Shown: positions 46,824 through 55,702 of the stretch, in pieces
How the letters are laid out: each line of letters starts with the position of its first letter
Numbering within the stretch: position 1 is the first letter of the stretch
Origin: Pseudoxanthomonas yeongjuensis
Lineage (GTDB): Bacteria; Pseudomonadota; Gammaproteobacteria; Xanthomonadales; Xanthomonadaceae
Assembly (NCBI RefSeq): GCF_010093345.1
Contig: NZ_PDWT01000004.1
Location: 1 to 64,000, forward strand
DNA length: 64,000 nucleotides
Direction of reading: 5' to 3'
Notes under the pieces: generated by a model
What the model was told of the DNA's origin: nothing
Seen by the model: only the letters and a program-made list of their open reading frames with translations
Databases searched by the model: none
Program-made: the position numbers and the translations under genes

Positions 46824-48286
46824 AGTTCGCCGAGGCCTTCGGCTTTTCCATCCGCACCGATCTGCAGCAGGCGCAAGGTGTTCGTCGCGCCGTGCTGCTC
46901 CATGTGGTCGCCGCTGGTGAAGATGACCCGATCGCCCGGCACCAGCCGGTTGCGGTCGCGCAGGATCCGCAGCGCATCGCGCGCGGCCTCGCGCGGGGCC
47001 AGGCCGCGGCTGTCGAAGGCGATCGGGAACACGTCGCGGATCATCGCCATCCTGCGCCGCGCGCCGTCATGGCGCGAGAACGCGTAGATCGGCGCGCTGG
47101 AACGGAACCGCGACAGGAAGCGCGCGGTGCCGCCGGATTCGGTCATCGCTACGATCGCGCGCACGCCGATGTGGTCGGCCAGGAACATGGTGGCCATGGC
47201 GATGGCCTGGTCGGCGCGCTGCAGGTTGCGTGGTTCCTTTTCGAAATCGGTATCGATCTCGAACTGCTTCTCGGCGCCCAGGCAGATGCGCGCCATCGCT
47301 TCCACCGCCTTGACCGGATAGGCGCCCGCCGCGGTCTCGGCCGAAAGCATCACCGCATCGGTGCCGTCGATCACCGAGTTGGCCACGTCCAGCACTTCGG
47401 CGCGCGTGGGAATGGGACTTTCGACCATCGACTGCAGCATCTGCGTGGCGGTGATGACGACTTTGTTGCGCGCCAGCGACTCGCGGATGATCTTCTTCTG
47501 CAAGCCGGGCAGTTCGGCGTCGCCGATCTCCACGCCCAGGTCGCCGCGCGCGACCATGACCACGTCGCTGGCGTCGATGATCTCGGCCAGGTTCTCGATC
47601 GCCTCGGTGCGTTCGATCTTGGAAACCAGCGCCGCGTCGCAACCGTGCGACTGGGCGATGCGGCGCGCTTCGTTCATGTCCTCGGCGTTGCGGCAGAACG
47701 ACACGGCGATGAAGTCCACGCCGATCTGGGCGACGATCCCGATCAGCTCCTTGTCGCGCTCGGTCAGCGCGCCCAGGGAGAGGCCGCCGCCCTGCTTGTT
47801 CAGGCCCTTGCGGTCGGACAGCATGCCGTCGTTGAGTACCGTGTTGACGATGCGCTCGCCTTCCACCGATTCCACGCGCAGTTGCATCAGGCCGTCGTCC
47901 AGCAACAGCACGTCGCCGGGTTGCACGTCGCCGGGAAGGCCGAGGTAACTGACCCCGACCTGAGAGGCATCCCCAAGCGGCGCGTCGGCGTTCGCGACCA
48001 GGTCGAAGCGGTCGCCCATCTTCAGCCTGACCTTGCCCTCGGCGAATTTCTCGATGCGGATCTTCGGCCCCGGCAGGTCGGCGAGGATGCCGACCTCGGC
48101 GCCCGCCCGTTGCGCCGCGGCGCGTACCGCGGCGGCGCGCTTGGCCTGCGCGGAAGGATCGCCGTGGGAGAAATTGAGGCGCACCACGTTGACCCCGGCG
48201 CGGAACAGTTCGTCGAGCACGCCGGGTGGATCGGTGGCGGGCCCGAGGGTGGCGAGAATCTTGGTACGGCGTTGGCGATCGGTCAC
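46820..48286 (-). CDS. pyk: Pyruvate kinase
   Basis: 488 residues. Converts phosphoenolpyruvate and ADP to pyruvate and ATP. Motifs: TKILATLGPATDPP, VVRLNFSHGD, ILADLPGPKIRI, ALVSKIERTEAIENL with the catalytic lysine, VVMVARGDLGVEI, TQMLQSM and MLSAETAAGAYP; the C-terminal allosteric domain is complete. The GTG at 48286 was chosen because GGGAGG lies about 8 bp upstream and the product begins like family members (TDRQRRTKILATLGPA). The stop TAG is part of a REP unit. pgk is 246 bp upstream with an AT-rich gap. Confidence 0.96.
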   Translation of the reverse strand: MTDRQRRTKILATLGPATDPPGVLDELFRAGVNVVRLNFSHGDPSAQAKRAAAVRAAAQRAGAEVGILADLPGPKIRIEKFAEGKVRLKMGDRFDLVANADAPLGDASQVGVSYLGLPGDVQPGDVLLLDDGLMQLRVESVEGERIVNTVLNDGMLSDRKGLNKQGGGLSLGALTERDKELIGIVAQIGVDFIAVSFCRNAEDMNEARRIAQSHGCDAALVSKIERTEAIENLAEIIDASDVVMVARGDLGVEIGDAELPGLQKKIIRESLARNKVVITATQMLQSMVESPIPTRAEVLDVANSVIDGTDAVMLSAETAAGAYPVKAVEAMARICLGAEKQFEIDTDFEKEPRNLQRADQAIAMATMFLADHIGVRAIVAMTESGGTARFLSRFRSSAPIYAFSRHDGARRRMAMIRDVFPIAFDSRGLAPREAARDALRILRDRNRLVPGDRVIFTSGDHMEQHGATNTLRLLQIGADGKAEGLGEL

Positions 48287-48289
48287 GGA

Positions 48290-48440
48290 GGCCTCCCCTC
48301 TAGAGAATCGGGAAACTACCACACTCAGAAGACCACTACGATGCCATTAGCTACCGCAATGGCTGTGGCGACTAAATTCCCGAGGATATAGTTCGCTTCA
48401 TTGCTTCATATTGGTATTTAAGTGGTTATTTATCTTGCAT
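48290..48440. other. AT-rich pgk-pyk gap
   Basis: About 150 bp that are strikingly AT-rich for this genome, especially 48380-48438. No ORF over 20 codons with a ribosome-binding site is seen on either strand. A pyk promoter is likely here, but no -35/-10 pair stands out. It could also be a decayed remnant of foreign DNA. Confidence 0.35.
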
Positions 48441-48462
48441 GAGTCCGCAGGGGCGTCGGGCC

Positions 48463-48536
48463 GTAGGAGCGGGCCTTGCCCGCGATGCCCTTCCGCGATC
48501 CGACCGAAAGGCATCGCGCCCAAGGGGCGCTCCTAC
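48463..48536. repeat. REP inverted pair, family A (overlaps the pgk stop)
   Basis: GTAGGAGCGGGCCTTGCCCG (48463-48488) and an inverse variant (48511-48536). The outer GTAG of the second unit supplies the TAG stop of pgk at 48533-48535. Confidence 0.9.
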
Positions 48537-49723
48537 GCGCCGCGCTCCTGCAGGGCCACGACCGCCGGCAATGGCTTGCCTTCCAGGAACTCCAGGAACG
48601 CGCCGCCGCCGGTGGAGATATAGCCGATGCCGTCGGCGATGCCGTACTTGTCCACCGCCGCGAGGGTGTCGCCGCCGCCGGCGATGGAGAAGGCCTTCGA
48701 GGCGGCGATGGCGCGGGCCAGGGTTTCGGTGCCTTTGCCGAAGGCGTCGAACTCGAACACCCCGACCGGCCCATTCCAGACCACGGTGCCGGCGGCGGCG
48801 ATCATCCGTGCGTAGCGCGCGGCGGTGTCCGGGCCGATGTCCAGGATCATGTCGTCCGCGCCGACCGCGTCCACCGCCTTGACCGTGGCGACGGTGTCGG
48901 CCTTGAATTCGGAAGCGACCACGACATCGGTCGGCACCGGGATCTCGGCACCGCGCGCCCTGGCGTCGGCGATGATCTTGCGCGCGGTGTCGAGCAGGTC
49001 GATCTCCACCAGCGACTTGCCCACGCCGTGGCCTTCGGCGGCGATGAAGGTATTGGCGATGCCGCCGCCGACGATCAACTGGTCGACCTTGCCGACCAGG
49101 TTGGACAGCAGTTCCAGCTTGGTCGAGACCTTGCTGCCGGCGACGATCGCCAGCAGCGGGTGCGCGGGCCGGTCCAGCGCCTTGGCCAGCGCATCCAGTT
49201 CGCCCATGAGCAGCGGGCCGCCGGCGGCCTGTTTGGCGAACCTGATGACGCCGTGGGTGGAAGCCTGCGCGCGGTGCGCCGTGCCGAAGGCGTCCATGAC
49301 GAACACGTCGCACAGCGCGGCGTACTTCTTCGACAGGGTTTCGTCGTCCTTGCCCTCGCCCACGTTCATGCGGCAGTTTTCCAGCAATACCAGCTGGCCG
49401 GGCGCGACCTCGACGCCGTCCACCCAGTCCCTGACCAGCGGCACGTCGATGCCGAGCAGTTCCGCAAGACGCCTGGCCACCGGAGCCAGCGAATCAGCTT
49501 CGCTCCACACGCCTTCCTTCGGCCGGCCCAGGTGCGAAGTGACCATGACCGCGGCGCCTTTCTGCAGCGCCAGCTTCAGGGTCGGCAACGAGGCGGTGAT
49601 GCGCTGTTCCGAAGTGATCCGCCCCGGTTGTCCCTCGGCGTGCTCGATCGGCACGTTGAGGTCCTGCCGGATCAGCACGCGCTTGCCGGCGAGATCGAGG
49701 TCGGTCATGCGGAGGATGGACAT
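48533..49723 (-). CDS. pgk: Phosphoglycerate kinase
   Basis: 396 residues. Transfers phosphate from 1,3-bisphosphoglycerate to ADP. Signatures: [84 protein letters not shown] and the C-terminal [12 protein letters not shown] with the late [13 protein letters not shown]. First gene of the leftward pgk-pyk-aldolase group. Its stop codon lies inside a REP unit, as does that of pyk. Confidence 0.97.
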   Translation of the reverse strand: MSILRMTDLDLAGKRVLIRQDLNVPIEHAEGQPGRITSEQRITASLPTLKLALQKGAAVMVTSHLGRPKEGVWSEADSLAPVARRLAELLGIDVPLVRDWVDGVEVAPGQLVLLENCRMNVGEGKDDETLSKKYAALCDVFVMDAFGTAHRAQASTHGVIRFAKQAAGGPLLMGELDALAKALDRPAHPLLAIVAGSKVSTKLELLSNLVGKVDQLIVGGGIANTFIAAEGHGVGKSLVEIDLLDTARKIIADARARGAEIPVPTDVVVASEFKADTVATVKAVDAVGADDMILDIGPDTAARYARMIAAAGTVVWNGPVGVFEFDAFGKGTETLARAIAASKAFSIAGGGDTLAAVDKYGIADGIGYISTGGGAFLEFLEGKPLPAVVALQERGA

Positions 49724-49797
49724 GGCGTGGCGTTCCGTAGCGGGTCGGGACCGTCATTGTCCGGGCTCGGGCGCCGCGCGGCAACGCAGGCCCTGTC

Positions 49798-49872
49798 GTA
49801 GGAGCGGGCCTTGCCCGCGATGCTTTATGTCGTGCATCGCGCAAGAGCATCGCGGGCAAGGCCCGCTCCTAC
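49798..49872. repeat. REP inverted pair, family A (overlaps the rimI stop)
   Basis: GTAGGAGCGGGCCTTGCCCG (49798-49823) and a near-exact inverse (49847-49872). The outer GTAG of the second unit supplies the TAG stop of rimI at 49869-49871. It also occupies the region ahead of pgk. Confidence 0.92.
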
Positions 49873-50378
49873 AACGGCGGCATCTTGTCGATGTCTTCGT
49901 GGACCAGCTCCATCGCCATCACCAGCGCATCCTCGCGGCCGTCGCGCGCCGGATAGTAGCGCGGGCGGCGGCCGATCTCGTTGAAACCTTCGTCGTGGTA
50001 AAGCGCGATCGCGGGAGGATTGGAGGGCCGCACTTCCAGGAAAATGCGCGCGGCGCCGAGATCGCGCGCCAGCTTGACCAGCATCCGCAACAGCCGGCGG
50101 CCATGGCCGCGGCCCTGGCGCTCGGGAGCGATGCAGATGTTGAGGATGTGCGCCTCGTCGGCGGCCACGCTGATCACGGCGTAACCGATGGACAGGCCAT
50201 GTTCCTGCAGGACCCATGCCGGATAACCGGCGGCCAGGCAGTCGCGGAAGATGCCGCGCGTCCACGGGAACGGATAGGCGCGCTGCTCGATGGCCAGGAT
50301 CGTATCCAGGTCGCTTTCGCGCATCGAACGCAGGCTGGCGCCCGCGAATCCGTCGGCGTCGACCGCCACCGCGCTCAC
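49869..50378 (-). CDS. rimI: Ribosomal protein alanine N-acetyltransferase-type GNAT
   Basis: 169 residues from a GTG that overlaps the upstream stop as GTGA. N-terminal LRSMRESDLDTILAIEQRAYPFPW, acetyl-CoA loop QGRGHGRRLLRML (about 88-100), and the RimI-typical ARIFLEVRPSNPPAIALYHDEGF... segment shortened here. In E. coli RimI acetylates the N-terminus of S18. The holD-rimI neighbourhood is the same as in E. coli, supporting the name. A longer in-frame upstream extension is rejected because it lies wholly within holD. The stop is contributed by a REP unit. Confidence 0.92.
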   Translation of the reverse strand: MSAVAVDADGFAGASLRSMRESDLDTILAIEQRAYPFPWTRGIFRDCLAAGYPAWVLQEHGLSIGYAVISVAADEAHILNICIAPERQGRGHGRRLLRMLVKLARDLGAARIFLEVRPSNPPAIALYHDEGFNEIGRRPRYYPARDGREDALVMAMELVHEDIDKMPPL

Positions 50379-50812
50379 GGCAACGGCTTCCTTCGCAACG
50401 CACGCAGCTGCGGCCACAGCGCGCGCTTGGCCGCGGGATTGCCGCGCAACGCGTGCGAGGGCGGCCATTGCGCCATGATCGCGGCGGCATCTTCGGCATT
50501 GGGATTGCAGCCGGAAGCGCGGATCAGGGCGAAATGGAGCTTGTCCGGCAGCCGCGACGCAGCGCGATGCGGTGCGGGTTCCGCGACGCGGACACGGATT
50601 TCGGCGGATTCGGGCTTCGATGCATGGCGGGCAGGCGCCTGGGCGGGCGATGCGGGCTCTTGCGATGCAAGCTCGCGCGACGCCGGCTCGCGGCTCGCGG
50701 CGACGGGTTCAAGCGCGCGCGCTACGGGCGCTTCCGCGGTCCCTTGCACATACAAGGTGTGGCCCAGCGCAGCCAGCCATTCGTGCTGCTGCGATGACCA
50801 CAGCTCGCTCAC
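50375..50812 (-). CDS. holD: Probable DNA polymerase III psi subunit
   Basis: 145 residues. The C-terminal HALRGNPAAKRALWPQLRAL (about 120-139) fits the L-R-x-N-P-x-A-(K/R)-x-A-L-W pattern I recall from the HolD C-terminus, and the N-terminal QQHEWLAALGHTLYV resembles the chi-binding N-terminal segment. The middle (about 25-90) is Ala/Pro/Glu-rich and probably disordered. Psi bridges the chi subunit and the clamp loader. Position directly before rimI is the E. coli order. GTGA overlaps join it to pssA upstream and rimI downstream. The family call rests on two short motifs and on synteny. Confidence 0.7.
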   Translation of the reverse strand: MSELWSSQQHEWLAALGHTLYVQGTAEAPVARALEPVAASREPASRELASQEPASPAQAPARHASKPESAEIRVRVAEPAPHRAASRLPDKLHFALIRASGCNPNAEDAAAIMAQWPPSHALRGNPAAKRALWPQLRALRRKPLP

Positions 50813-51588
50813 GCTGCCGCCTCCGGCGTCTTGCGGGTGCGCCGCCACAGCCAGTAAACCGGGCCCGACAACGCATAGACCACGCCGATGGCCAGCAAGG
50901 CGCGCGACAGATCCATGGCCAGCACCGCGATCACCACCGGCACCAGCAGCAACACATAGAACGGAACCCGGATGGCCGTGTTCGCATTGGCGCCACCGCC
51001 CTTGAAGCTCCAGAAGCGGATCCTACTGACCATCAGCAAGGCCGCCACCAGGGTCACGCCCAGCGCCACGTAGCGCAATTGCTCGCCGCTCCAGCCCAGG
51101 TCGCCATCGGCGAAGGCCCAGACGAAGGACATCATCAACCCCGCCGCCGCCGGGCTGGCTAGGCCTATGAACCAGCGCTTGTCCACCGTTCCCACCTGGG
51201 TGTTGAAGCGGGCCAGGCGCAAGGCCGCGCAGGCGGCGTACAGGAACGCCACCGCCCAGCCCACCCTGCCCATCACGTCGCTGTCGAACTTCATGTACGA
51301 CAACGCCCAGTGGTACATCACCAGGGCCGGGGCCATGCCGAAGCTGACCAGGTCGGCCAGCGAGTCGTACTGCACGCCGAAATCGGTGCTGGTGCCGGTC
51401 AGCCGGGCCACGCGACCGTCGATGCCATCCATCAGCGCAGCGATGAACACCGCCACCGCCGCATGCACGAACTGGCCATTGGCCGCCGCGATGATCGAAT
51501 AGAACCCCGCGAACAGGCCCGCCGTGGTGAACAGGTTGGGCAGCAAATAGATGGTGCGCGAGCGCGGAGGTTGCTTGTTTTCGTCCAT
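50809..51588 (-). CDS. pssA: CDP-diacylglycerol--serine O-phosphatidyltransferase
   Basis: 259-residue inner-membrane enzyme that makes phosphatidylserine, precursor of phosphatidylethanolamine. The CDP-alcohol phosphatidyltransferase motif lies in DGIDGRVARLTGTSTDFG and the following QYDSLADLVSFG, with the four conserved aspartates. About eight hydrophobic segments. This is the type II (integral membrane) enzyme, unlike the E. coli peripheral type. Start set at MDENKQPPRSRTIYLLPNLF. First of the overlapping chain pssA-holD-rimI. Confidence 0.93.
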   Translation of the reverse strand: MDENKQPPRSRTIYLLPNLFTTAGLFAGFYSIIAAANGQFVHAAVAVFIAALMDGIDGRVARLTGTSTDFGVQYDSLADLVSFGMAPALVMYHWALSYMKFDSDVMGRVGWAVAFLYAACAALRLARFNTQVGTVDKRWFIGLASPAAAGLMMSFVWAFADGDLGWSGEQLRYVALGVTLVAALLMVSRIRFWSFKGGGANANTAIRVPFYVLLLVPVVIAVLAMDLSRALLAIGVVYALSGPVYWLWRRTRKTPEAAA

Positions 51589-51686
51589 GCGTCGCAGTTT
51601 ATCCCAACCAGGCGACTTGCCAGCCCGGCTCGGCAGTGCTGCAATCAATCGCCTGCATCCCCTATCTTCCTGCCTGGAGGCCGCCC

Positions 51687-52097
51687 ATGCGCGCCCTGTC
51701 CACTCGCCTGCTCCTGATCCGCGCCTGCGCCCTGCTGGTGCTGGCCAGCGCCTGCACCACCGCCCTGGCCGGCAAGATCTATCAATGGAAGGACGCCAAG
51801 GGCGTCACCCATTACGCCGACAGCCCGCCACCCGACCAGCAGGTCAAGGACCGTCGCATCGACAATCGCGGCGCACCGGTGGTCGAGAGTACGGCGGTCG
51901 GCAAATCGGTGGAAAATCCGCAATGCACCAGCGCCAAGCTCAACCTGCAGATACTGGCCGGCAACACCGGCGTGCAGCAGGACACCGACGGCGACGGCAA
52001 GCCGGACAAGACCCTCAACGACGAAGACCGCGCCAACCAGCGCGGACTGGCCGAAGCCGCGATCAAGGCCTATTGCACGCCCAAACCCGCGGCCTGA
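51687..52097 (+). CDS. Secreted DUF4124-domain protein
   Basis: 136 residues with a signal peptide (cut after ALA, about residue 28). The mature N-terminus GKIYQWKDAKGVTHYADSPP is the DUF4124 signature. A Ca-binding-like DTDGDGKPDK is at about 99-108, and two cysteines (NPQC and KAYC) may form a disulfide. GGAGG lies 6 bp before the ATG. Role unknown. A second, shorter DUF4124 gene begins 3 bp after its stop. The pair is divergent from pssA with a 98-bp gap. Confidence 0.85.
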   Translation: MRALSTRLLLIRACALLVLASACTTALAGKIYQWKDAKGVTHYADSPPPDQQVKDRRIDNRGAPVVESTAVGKSVENPQCTSAKLNLQILAGNTGVQQDTDGDGKPDKTLNDEDRANQRGLAEAAIKAYCTPKPAA

Positions 52098-52100
52098 AGC

Positions 52101-52379
52101 ATGCGGCTGGCCTGGGCCATCATCGCCGGGTTGGTCCTGGGCGCGGGCATCGCCTGGTGGCTGTCGCGCGAGCCCGCGGCAAGAACCGAGGCGAAACAGC
52201 GACGCGCCGAACAGGCGGCGACCGAACTGGCCCGCGAGGCCCGGCCCTCGCTATACCGCTGGCGCGACGCCGCCGGGGTCCTGCAGATCACCGACAAACC
52301 GCCCAAGGACCGGCCTTTCGAGCGCATCGACCGCGCCCCCGACCGCGCCATCGAGGTCAAGGGCGACCGCGGCGACTGA
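52101..52379 (+). CDS. Membrane-anchored DUF4124-domain protein
   Basis: 92 residues. One N-terminal membrane anchor (LAWAIIAGLVLGAGIAWWLS), a charged linker (ARTEAKQRRAEQAATELARE), then the DUF4124 core SLYRWRDAAGVLQITDKPPK. It probably stays in the inner membrane with the small domain in the periplasm. It lies 3 bp after the secreted DUF4124 gene, so the two are likely co-expressed. Function unknown. Confidence 0.8.
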   Translation: MRLAWAIIAGLVLGAGIAWWLSREPAARTEAKQRRAEQAATELAREARPSLYRWRDAAGVLQITDKPPKDRPFERIDRAPDRAIEVKGDRGD

Positions 52380-52445
52380 GCGCAAGGCCGCAAGTTGGCG
52401 CCGTAGCTGGCAAAATGCCGGTTCCCCACGCTGCGAAACCCCACG

Positions 52446-54140
52446 ATGCGCCTGTCGCAATTCCATTTACGCACCACCAAGGAAACCCCCGCCGACGCCG
52501 AGCTGGTCAGCCACCGGCTGATGCTGCGCGCCGGCATGATCCGCAAACTGGCCACCGGCCTGTACATCTGGTCGCCGTTGGGCCTGCGCGTGCTGCGCAG
52601 GGTGGAGAAGGTGGTCCGCGAGGAAATGGACCGCGCCGGCGCCATCGAACTGCTGCTGCCGACGATCCAGCCGCGCGAGTTGTGGGAAGAGACCGGGCGC
52701 TGGCAGAAGTTCGGCGGCCAGCTGCTGAAGATCAAGGACCGCAAGGAAGCCGAATACTGCTACGGCCCCACCGCCGAAGAAGCGATCACCGACTTCGCCC
52801 GCCAGGAACTGGCCAGCTACAAGCAGCTGCCGGTCAATTTCTACCAGATCCAGACCAAGTTCCGCGACGAGATCCGCCCGCGTTTCGGGGTCATGCGCGC
52901 GCGCGAATTCCTGATGAAGGATGCGTATTCGTTCCACCTGACCGATGAGGGCCTGGTCGCCGAATACAACAACATGCACGCCACCTACACCCGCATCTTC
53001 ACCCGCCTGGGCCTGGACTTCCGCGCGGTGCTGGCCGACTCGGGCGCGATCGGCGGCGACGCCTCGCAGGAGTTCCACGTGCTGGCCGACTCGGGCGAGG
53101 ACGCCATCGCCTTCTCCACCGGTTCCGACTACGCCGCCAACCTGGAGAAAGCGCAGGCGGCGCTGCCCGGCGCACGTCCCGGCGCCACCGAGGCCATGCG
53201 CAAGGTCGACACGCCGACGCAGAAGACCTGCGAGGAAGTCGCCGAGTTACTGGGCATTCCGCTGCAATCCACGGTCAAGTCGATCGCGGCGATGACCGAG
53301 GAAGGTTTCGTGCTGGCGCTGGTCCGCGGCGACCACTCGGTCAACGAAATCAAGCTGCGCAAGGTCGCGGGCCTGGCCGATTACCGCATGGCCAGCGAGG
53401 CCGAAATCCTGGAACACCTGGGCAGCGAACCCGGTTTCCTCGGCCCGCTCGCGCCGAAGTCCGCGATCCGCGTGATCGCCGACCGGGAAGTAGCCGCGAT
53501 GGCCGATTTCGTGGTCGGGGCCAATGAAGCCGGTTTCCATATCGCCGGGGTCAACTGGGGCCGCGATCTGCCCGAGCCTGGAACCATCGCCGACATCCGC
53601 AACGTGGTCGAAGGAGACCGCGCCGAGGACGGCGGCGAACTGCGTATCGTGCGCGGGATAGAGGTGGGCCACGTATTCCAACTGGGCCGCAGCTACGCCG
53701 AGGCGATGAATGCGACCGTGCTGGACGAAAACGGCAAGGCCACGACCCTGTCGATGGGCTGCTACGGCATCGGCGTCTCGCGCATCGTGGCGGCGGCGAT
53801 CGAGCAGAACCACGACGACGCCGGCATCATCTGGCCGGAGCCGATGGCGCCGTGGACGGTGGCGATCTGCACCATCAACCCGAAGAACGACGCGGCGGTG
53901 AACGCGGCCGCGCAGCAGTTGTTCGACGAACTGGAGGGCGCCGGCATCGATGCGGTGCTCGACGACCGCGGCCTGCGCCCGGGCCAGATGTTCGCCGACA
54001 TCGAACTGATCGGCATCCCGCACCGCGTGGTGATTTCCGAACGCGGCCTGGCTGCTGGGACGTTCGAGTACCGGGCGCGTCGCGCGAGCGAAGCGGAGAA
54101 CCTGGGGCGCGAGGAGTTGCTGGCGAAACTGATCGGCTGA
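52446..54140 (+). CDS. proS: Prolyl-tRNA synthetase
   Basis: 564 residues, the bacterial type with an editing (INS) domain between class II motifs 2 and 3. N-terminal [20 protein letters not shown], motif 1 region [13 protein letters not shown], motif 2 [20 protein letters not shown] split here by family convention, editing domain about 225-390, motif 3 [16 protein letters not shown], and the C-terminal anticodon-binding domain. Charges tRNA-Pro and clears mischarged alanine. Strong terminator 24 bp after the stop. Confidence 0.97.
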   Translation: MRLSQFHLRTTKETPADAELVSHRLMLRAGMIRKLATGLYIWSPLGLRVLRRVEKVVREEMDRAGAIELLLPTIQPRELWEETGRWQKFGGQLLKIKDRKEAEYCYGPTAEEAITDFARQELASYKQLPVNFYQIQTKFRDEIRPRFGVMRAREFLMKDAYSFHLTDEGLVAEYNNMHATYTRIFTRLGLDFRAVLADSGAIGGDASQEFHVLADSGEDAIAFSTGSDYAANLEKAQAALPGARPGATEAMRKVDTPTQKTCEEVAELLGIPLQSTVKSIAAMTEEGFVLALVRGDHSVNEIKLRKVAGLADYRMASEAEILEHLGSEPGFLGPLAPKSAIRVIADREVAAMADFVVGANEAGFHIAGVNWGRDLPEPGTIADIRNVVEGDRAEDGGELRIVRGIEVGHVFQLGRSYAEAMNATVLDENGKATTLSMGCYGIGVSRIVAAAIEQNHDDAGIIWPEPMAPWTVAICTINPKNDAAVNAAAQQLFDELEGAGIDAVLDDRGLRPGQMFADIELIGIPHRVVISERGLAAGTFEYRARRASEAENLGREELLAKLIG

Positions 54141-54163
54141 TTGCATGCCGTTGATGGAGTGAA

Positions 54164-54194
54164 GAAAACGCCGGCAATGCCGGCGTTTTCTTTT
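54164..54194 (+). terminator. Intrinsic terminator after proS
   Basis: GAAAACGCCGGC (54164-54175) and GCCGGCGTTTTC (54179-54190) form a perfect 12-bp stem with a three-base loop, followed by TTTT. The A-rich 5' side also gives a T-run in the leftward direction, so it can work for both strands. A further hairpin, CCTCCCCT with AGGGGAGG, lies at 54293-54322 between proS and the exporter gene. Confidence 0.94.
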
Positions 54195-54338
54195 GTAGCG
54201 GCCGAAACCTGCCGCAGACCTTGCTCTTTCTTGCTTTTGACAAGGAGCGATCCCCGCCTTCGCCGAGATGACGAGCAAAACCTTTCCTCAATCCTCCCCT
54301 GCGCTACGCGCAAGAGGGGAGGCTGAGATCAAGTTCCG

Positions 54339-55595
54339 TCAGAGATTCTTCCGCGCCGGCAGCAACAAATTGCCGAACAGCAGTCCCGCGATCAGCGCCA
54401 TCACGATGTTGATCACCGCCAGCAACGCCGAATTCCCCACCACCACGTCCTGCTGCTGCATCAGGCTCATCACCCCGCGCAGGCTGTTGCTGCCCGGCAC
54501 CAGCATGATGATCCCGGGCACGCGGATGATCGCGCCCGGCTTGTTGGCCCAGCGCGCGAAGGCGTTGCCCGCGGCGGTGAGCGTCAGCGCGGACAGGAAG
54601 ATACCGACCGGGCTTCCCCAGGCCTGCCCCGCATATCGCGAGATCACGTAGCCGCAGATCGCCGCGGCCATCACCCATACGTAATCGCGGCGATGCGCCT
54701 TGAACAGCACCGCGAAGGCGTAGGCCACCAGCACCAGCGAAGTCCATTCCACCCATTCCGGCTGCGGCCGCGACGCGCGCACTTCCGGGTACAGGCCGAC
54801 CAGTTGGGCCAGGGTCAAGGCGATCAGCGTGCCGACGGTCAGCTTCAGGATCGTGGTGATCGCCCCGGCGAAACGCGCGGTCCCCGACACCAGGTGTCCG
54901 CTGGTGAGCTCGTTGACCGCATTGGTCAGGGTCAGGCCGGGCAGCAGCACCACCAGCGAGGCGATGATCACGCTGTTGAGGTTGAGCGGCTGGACCAGGT
55001 TCGAGACCAGCACCGCGACCATGCCCGCCATCAGCGCCGATACCGCATCGCTGGCTTCCCTGAGCCGCGGACGCCGTTCGTTCAACACCGACTGCACGCC
55101 GATCAGCAGGCCGATGAAGGTAGCGGTTGCGATGTCCAGCCACGGCAGGCGCCAGAGACCGGCTACCGCACCCGAGGCCAGCGCGAACGCCAGCAACTGG
55201 GTGACCCGCCAGCGCAGGCTGGGCTTGCGGTCCAGCGCGCGCAATGCGGTGTGGCCCTGGGCGATGCTCATCGCGCCGTCCGCCACCGCTTCGGCGATGC
55301 GATCGGATTCGCCCAGTTTGTACAGGTCGTTCTCGCCAGGGGCCAGGCGGATCACCCGGGTGGTATCGCTGGCGCCCAACGGTCGTGCCGGATCGCTGAA
55401 ACTCAGGATCAGGCCGGTGGGGTTCGACCAGGGTTCGCAGGCCAGTCCCAGTCGCGTCGCCAAGGCGACCACCGCTCCTTCCAGGCGTTGTGCGGTGGTG
55501 CCATAGGTGTGCAGGCGCCCGGCCATCTCGCACACGAAAGCGATGCGTTGCGCATAAGTGGAGGTGGTGGGCGTGGTGCTGGCGGCTTGCGGCAT
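54339..55595 (-). CDS. ThrE-family threonine/serine exporter-like protein
   Basis: 418 residues. An N-terminal cytosolic domain (about 1-150) with FVCEMAGRLHTYGTTAQRLEG and the ThrE-type acid segment precedes about ten membrane helices: LLIGVQSVLNERRPRL, LLPGLTLTNAVNELTSGHLVSG trimmed for length, and the C-terminal ThrE_2-like half with IRVPGIIMLVPGSNSLRGV. The fusion of both halves in one protein is the ThrE layout (in E. coli they are split as YjjP and YjjB). Probably exports small amino or organic acids; the substrate is not certain. Confidence 0.88.
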   Translation of the reverse strand: MPQAASTTPTTSTYAQRIAFVCEMAGRLHTYGTTAQRLEGAVVALATRLGLACEPWSNPTGLILSFSDPARPLGASDTTRVIRLAPGENDLYKLGESDRIAEAVADGAMSIAQGHTALRALDRKPSLRWRVTQLLAFALASGAVAGLWRLPWLDIATATFIGLLIGVQSVLNERRPRLREASDAVSALMAGMVAVLVSNLVQPLNLNSVIIASLVVLLPGLTLTNAVNELTSGHLVSGTARFAGAITTILKLTVGTLIALTLAQLVGLYPEVRASRPQPEWVEWTSLVLVAYAFAVLFKAHRRDYVWVMAAAICGYVISRYAGQAWGSPVGIFLSALTLTAAGNAFARWANKPGAIIRVPGIIMLVPGSNSLRGVMSLMQQQDVVVGNSALLAVINIVMALIAGLLFGNLLLPARKNL

Positions 55596-55702
55596 GGGAT
55601 TAGTTTAGGGCCTGCGCCGCTCGTGGCGTGCCATGATCGGGCCGATTCCCGGTCACGGCATAGCCGGTCACCGCATAGACTGTATGCTCCCGGACGCGCG
55701 AT

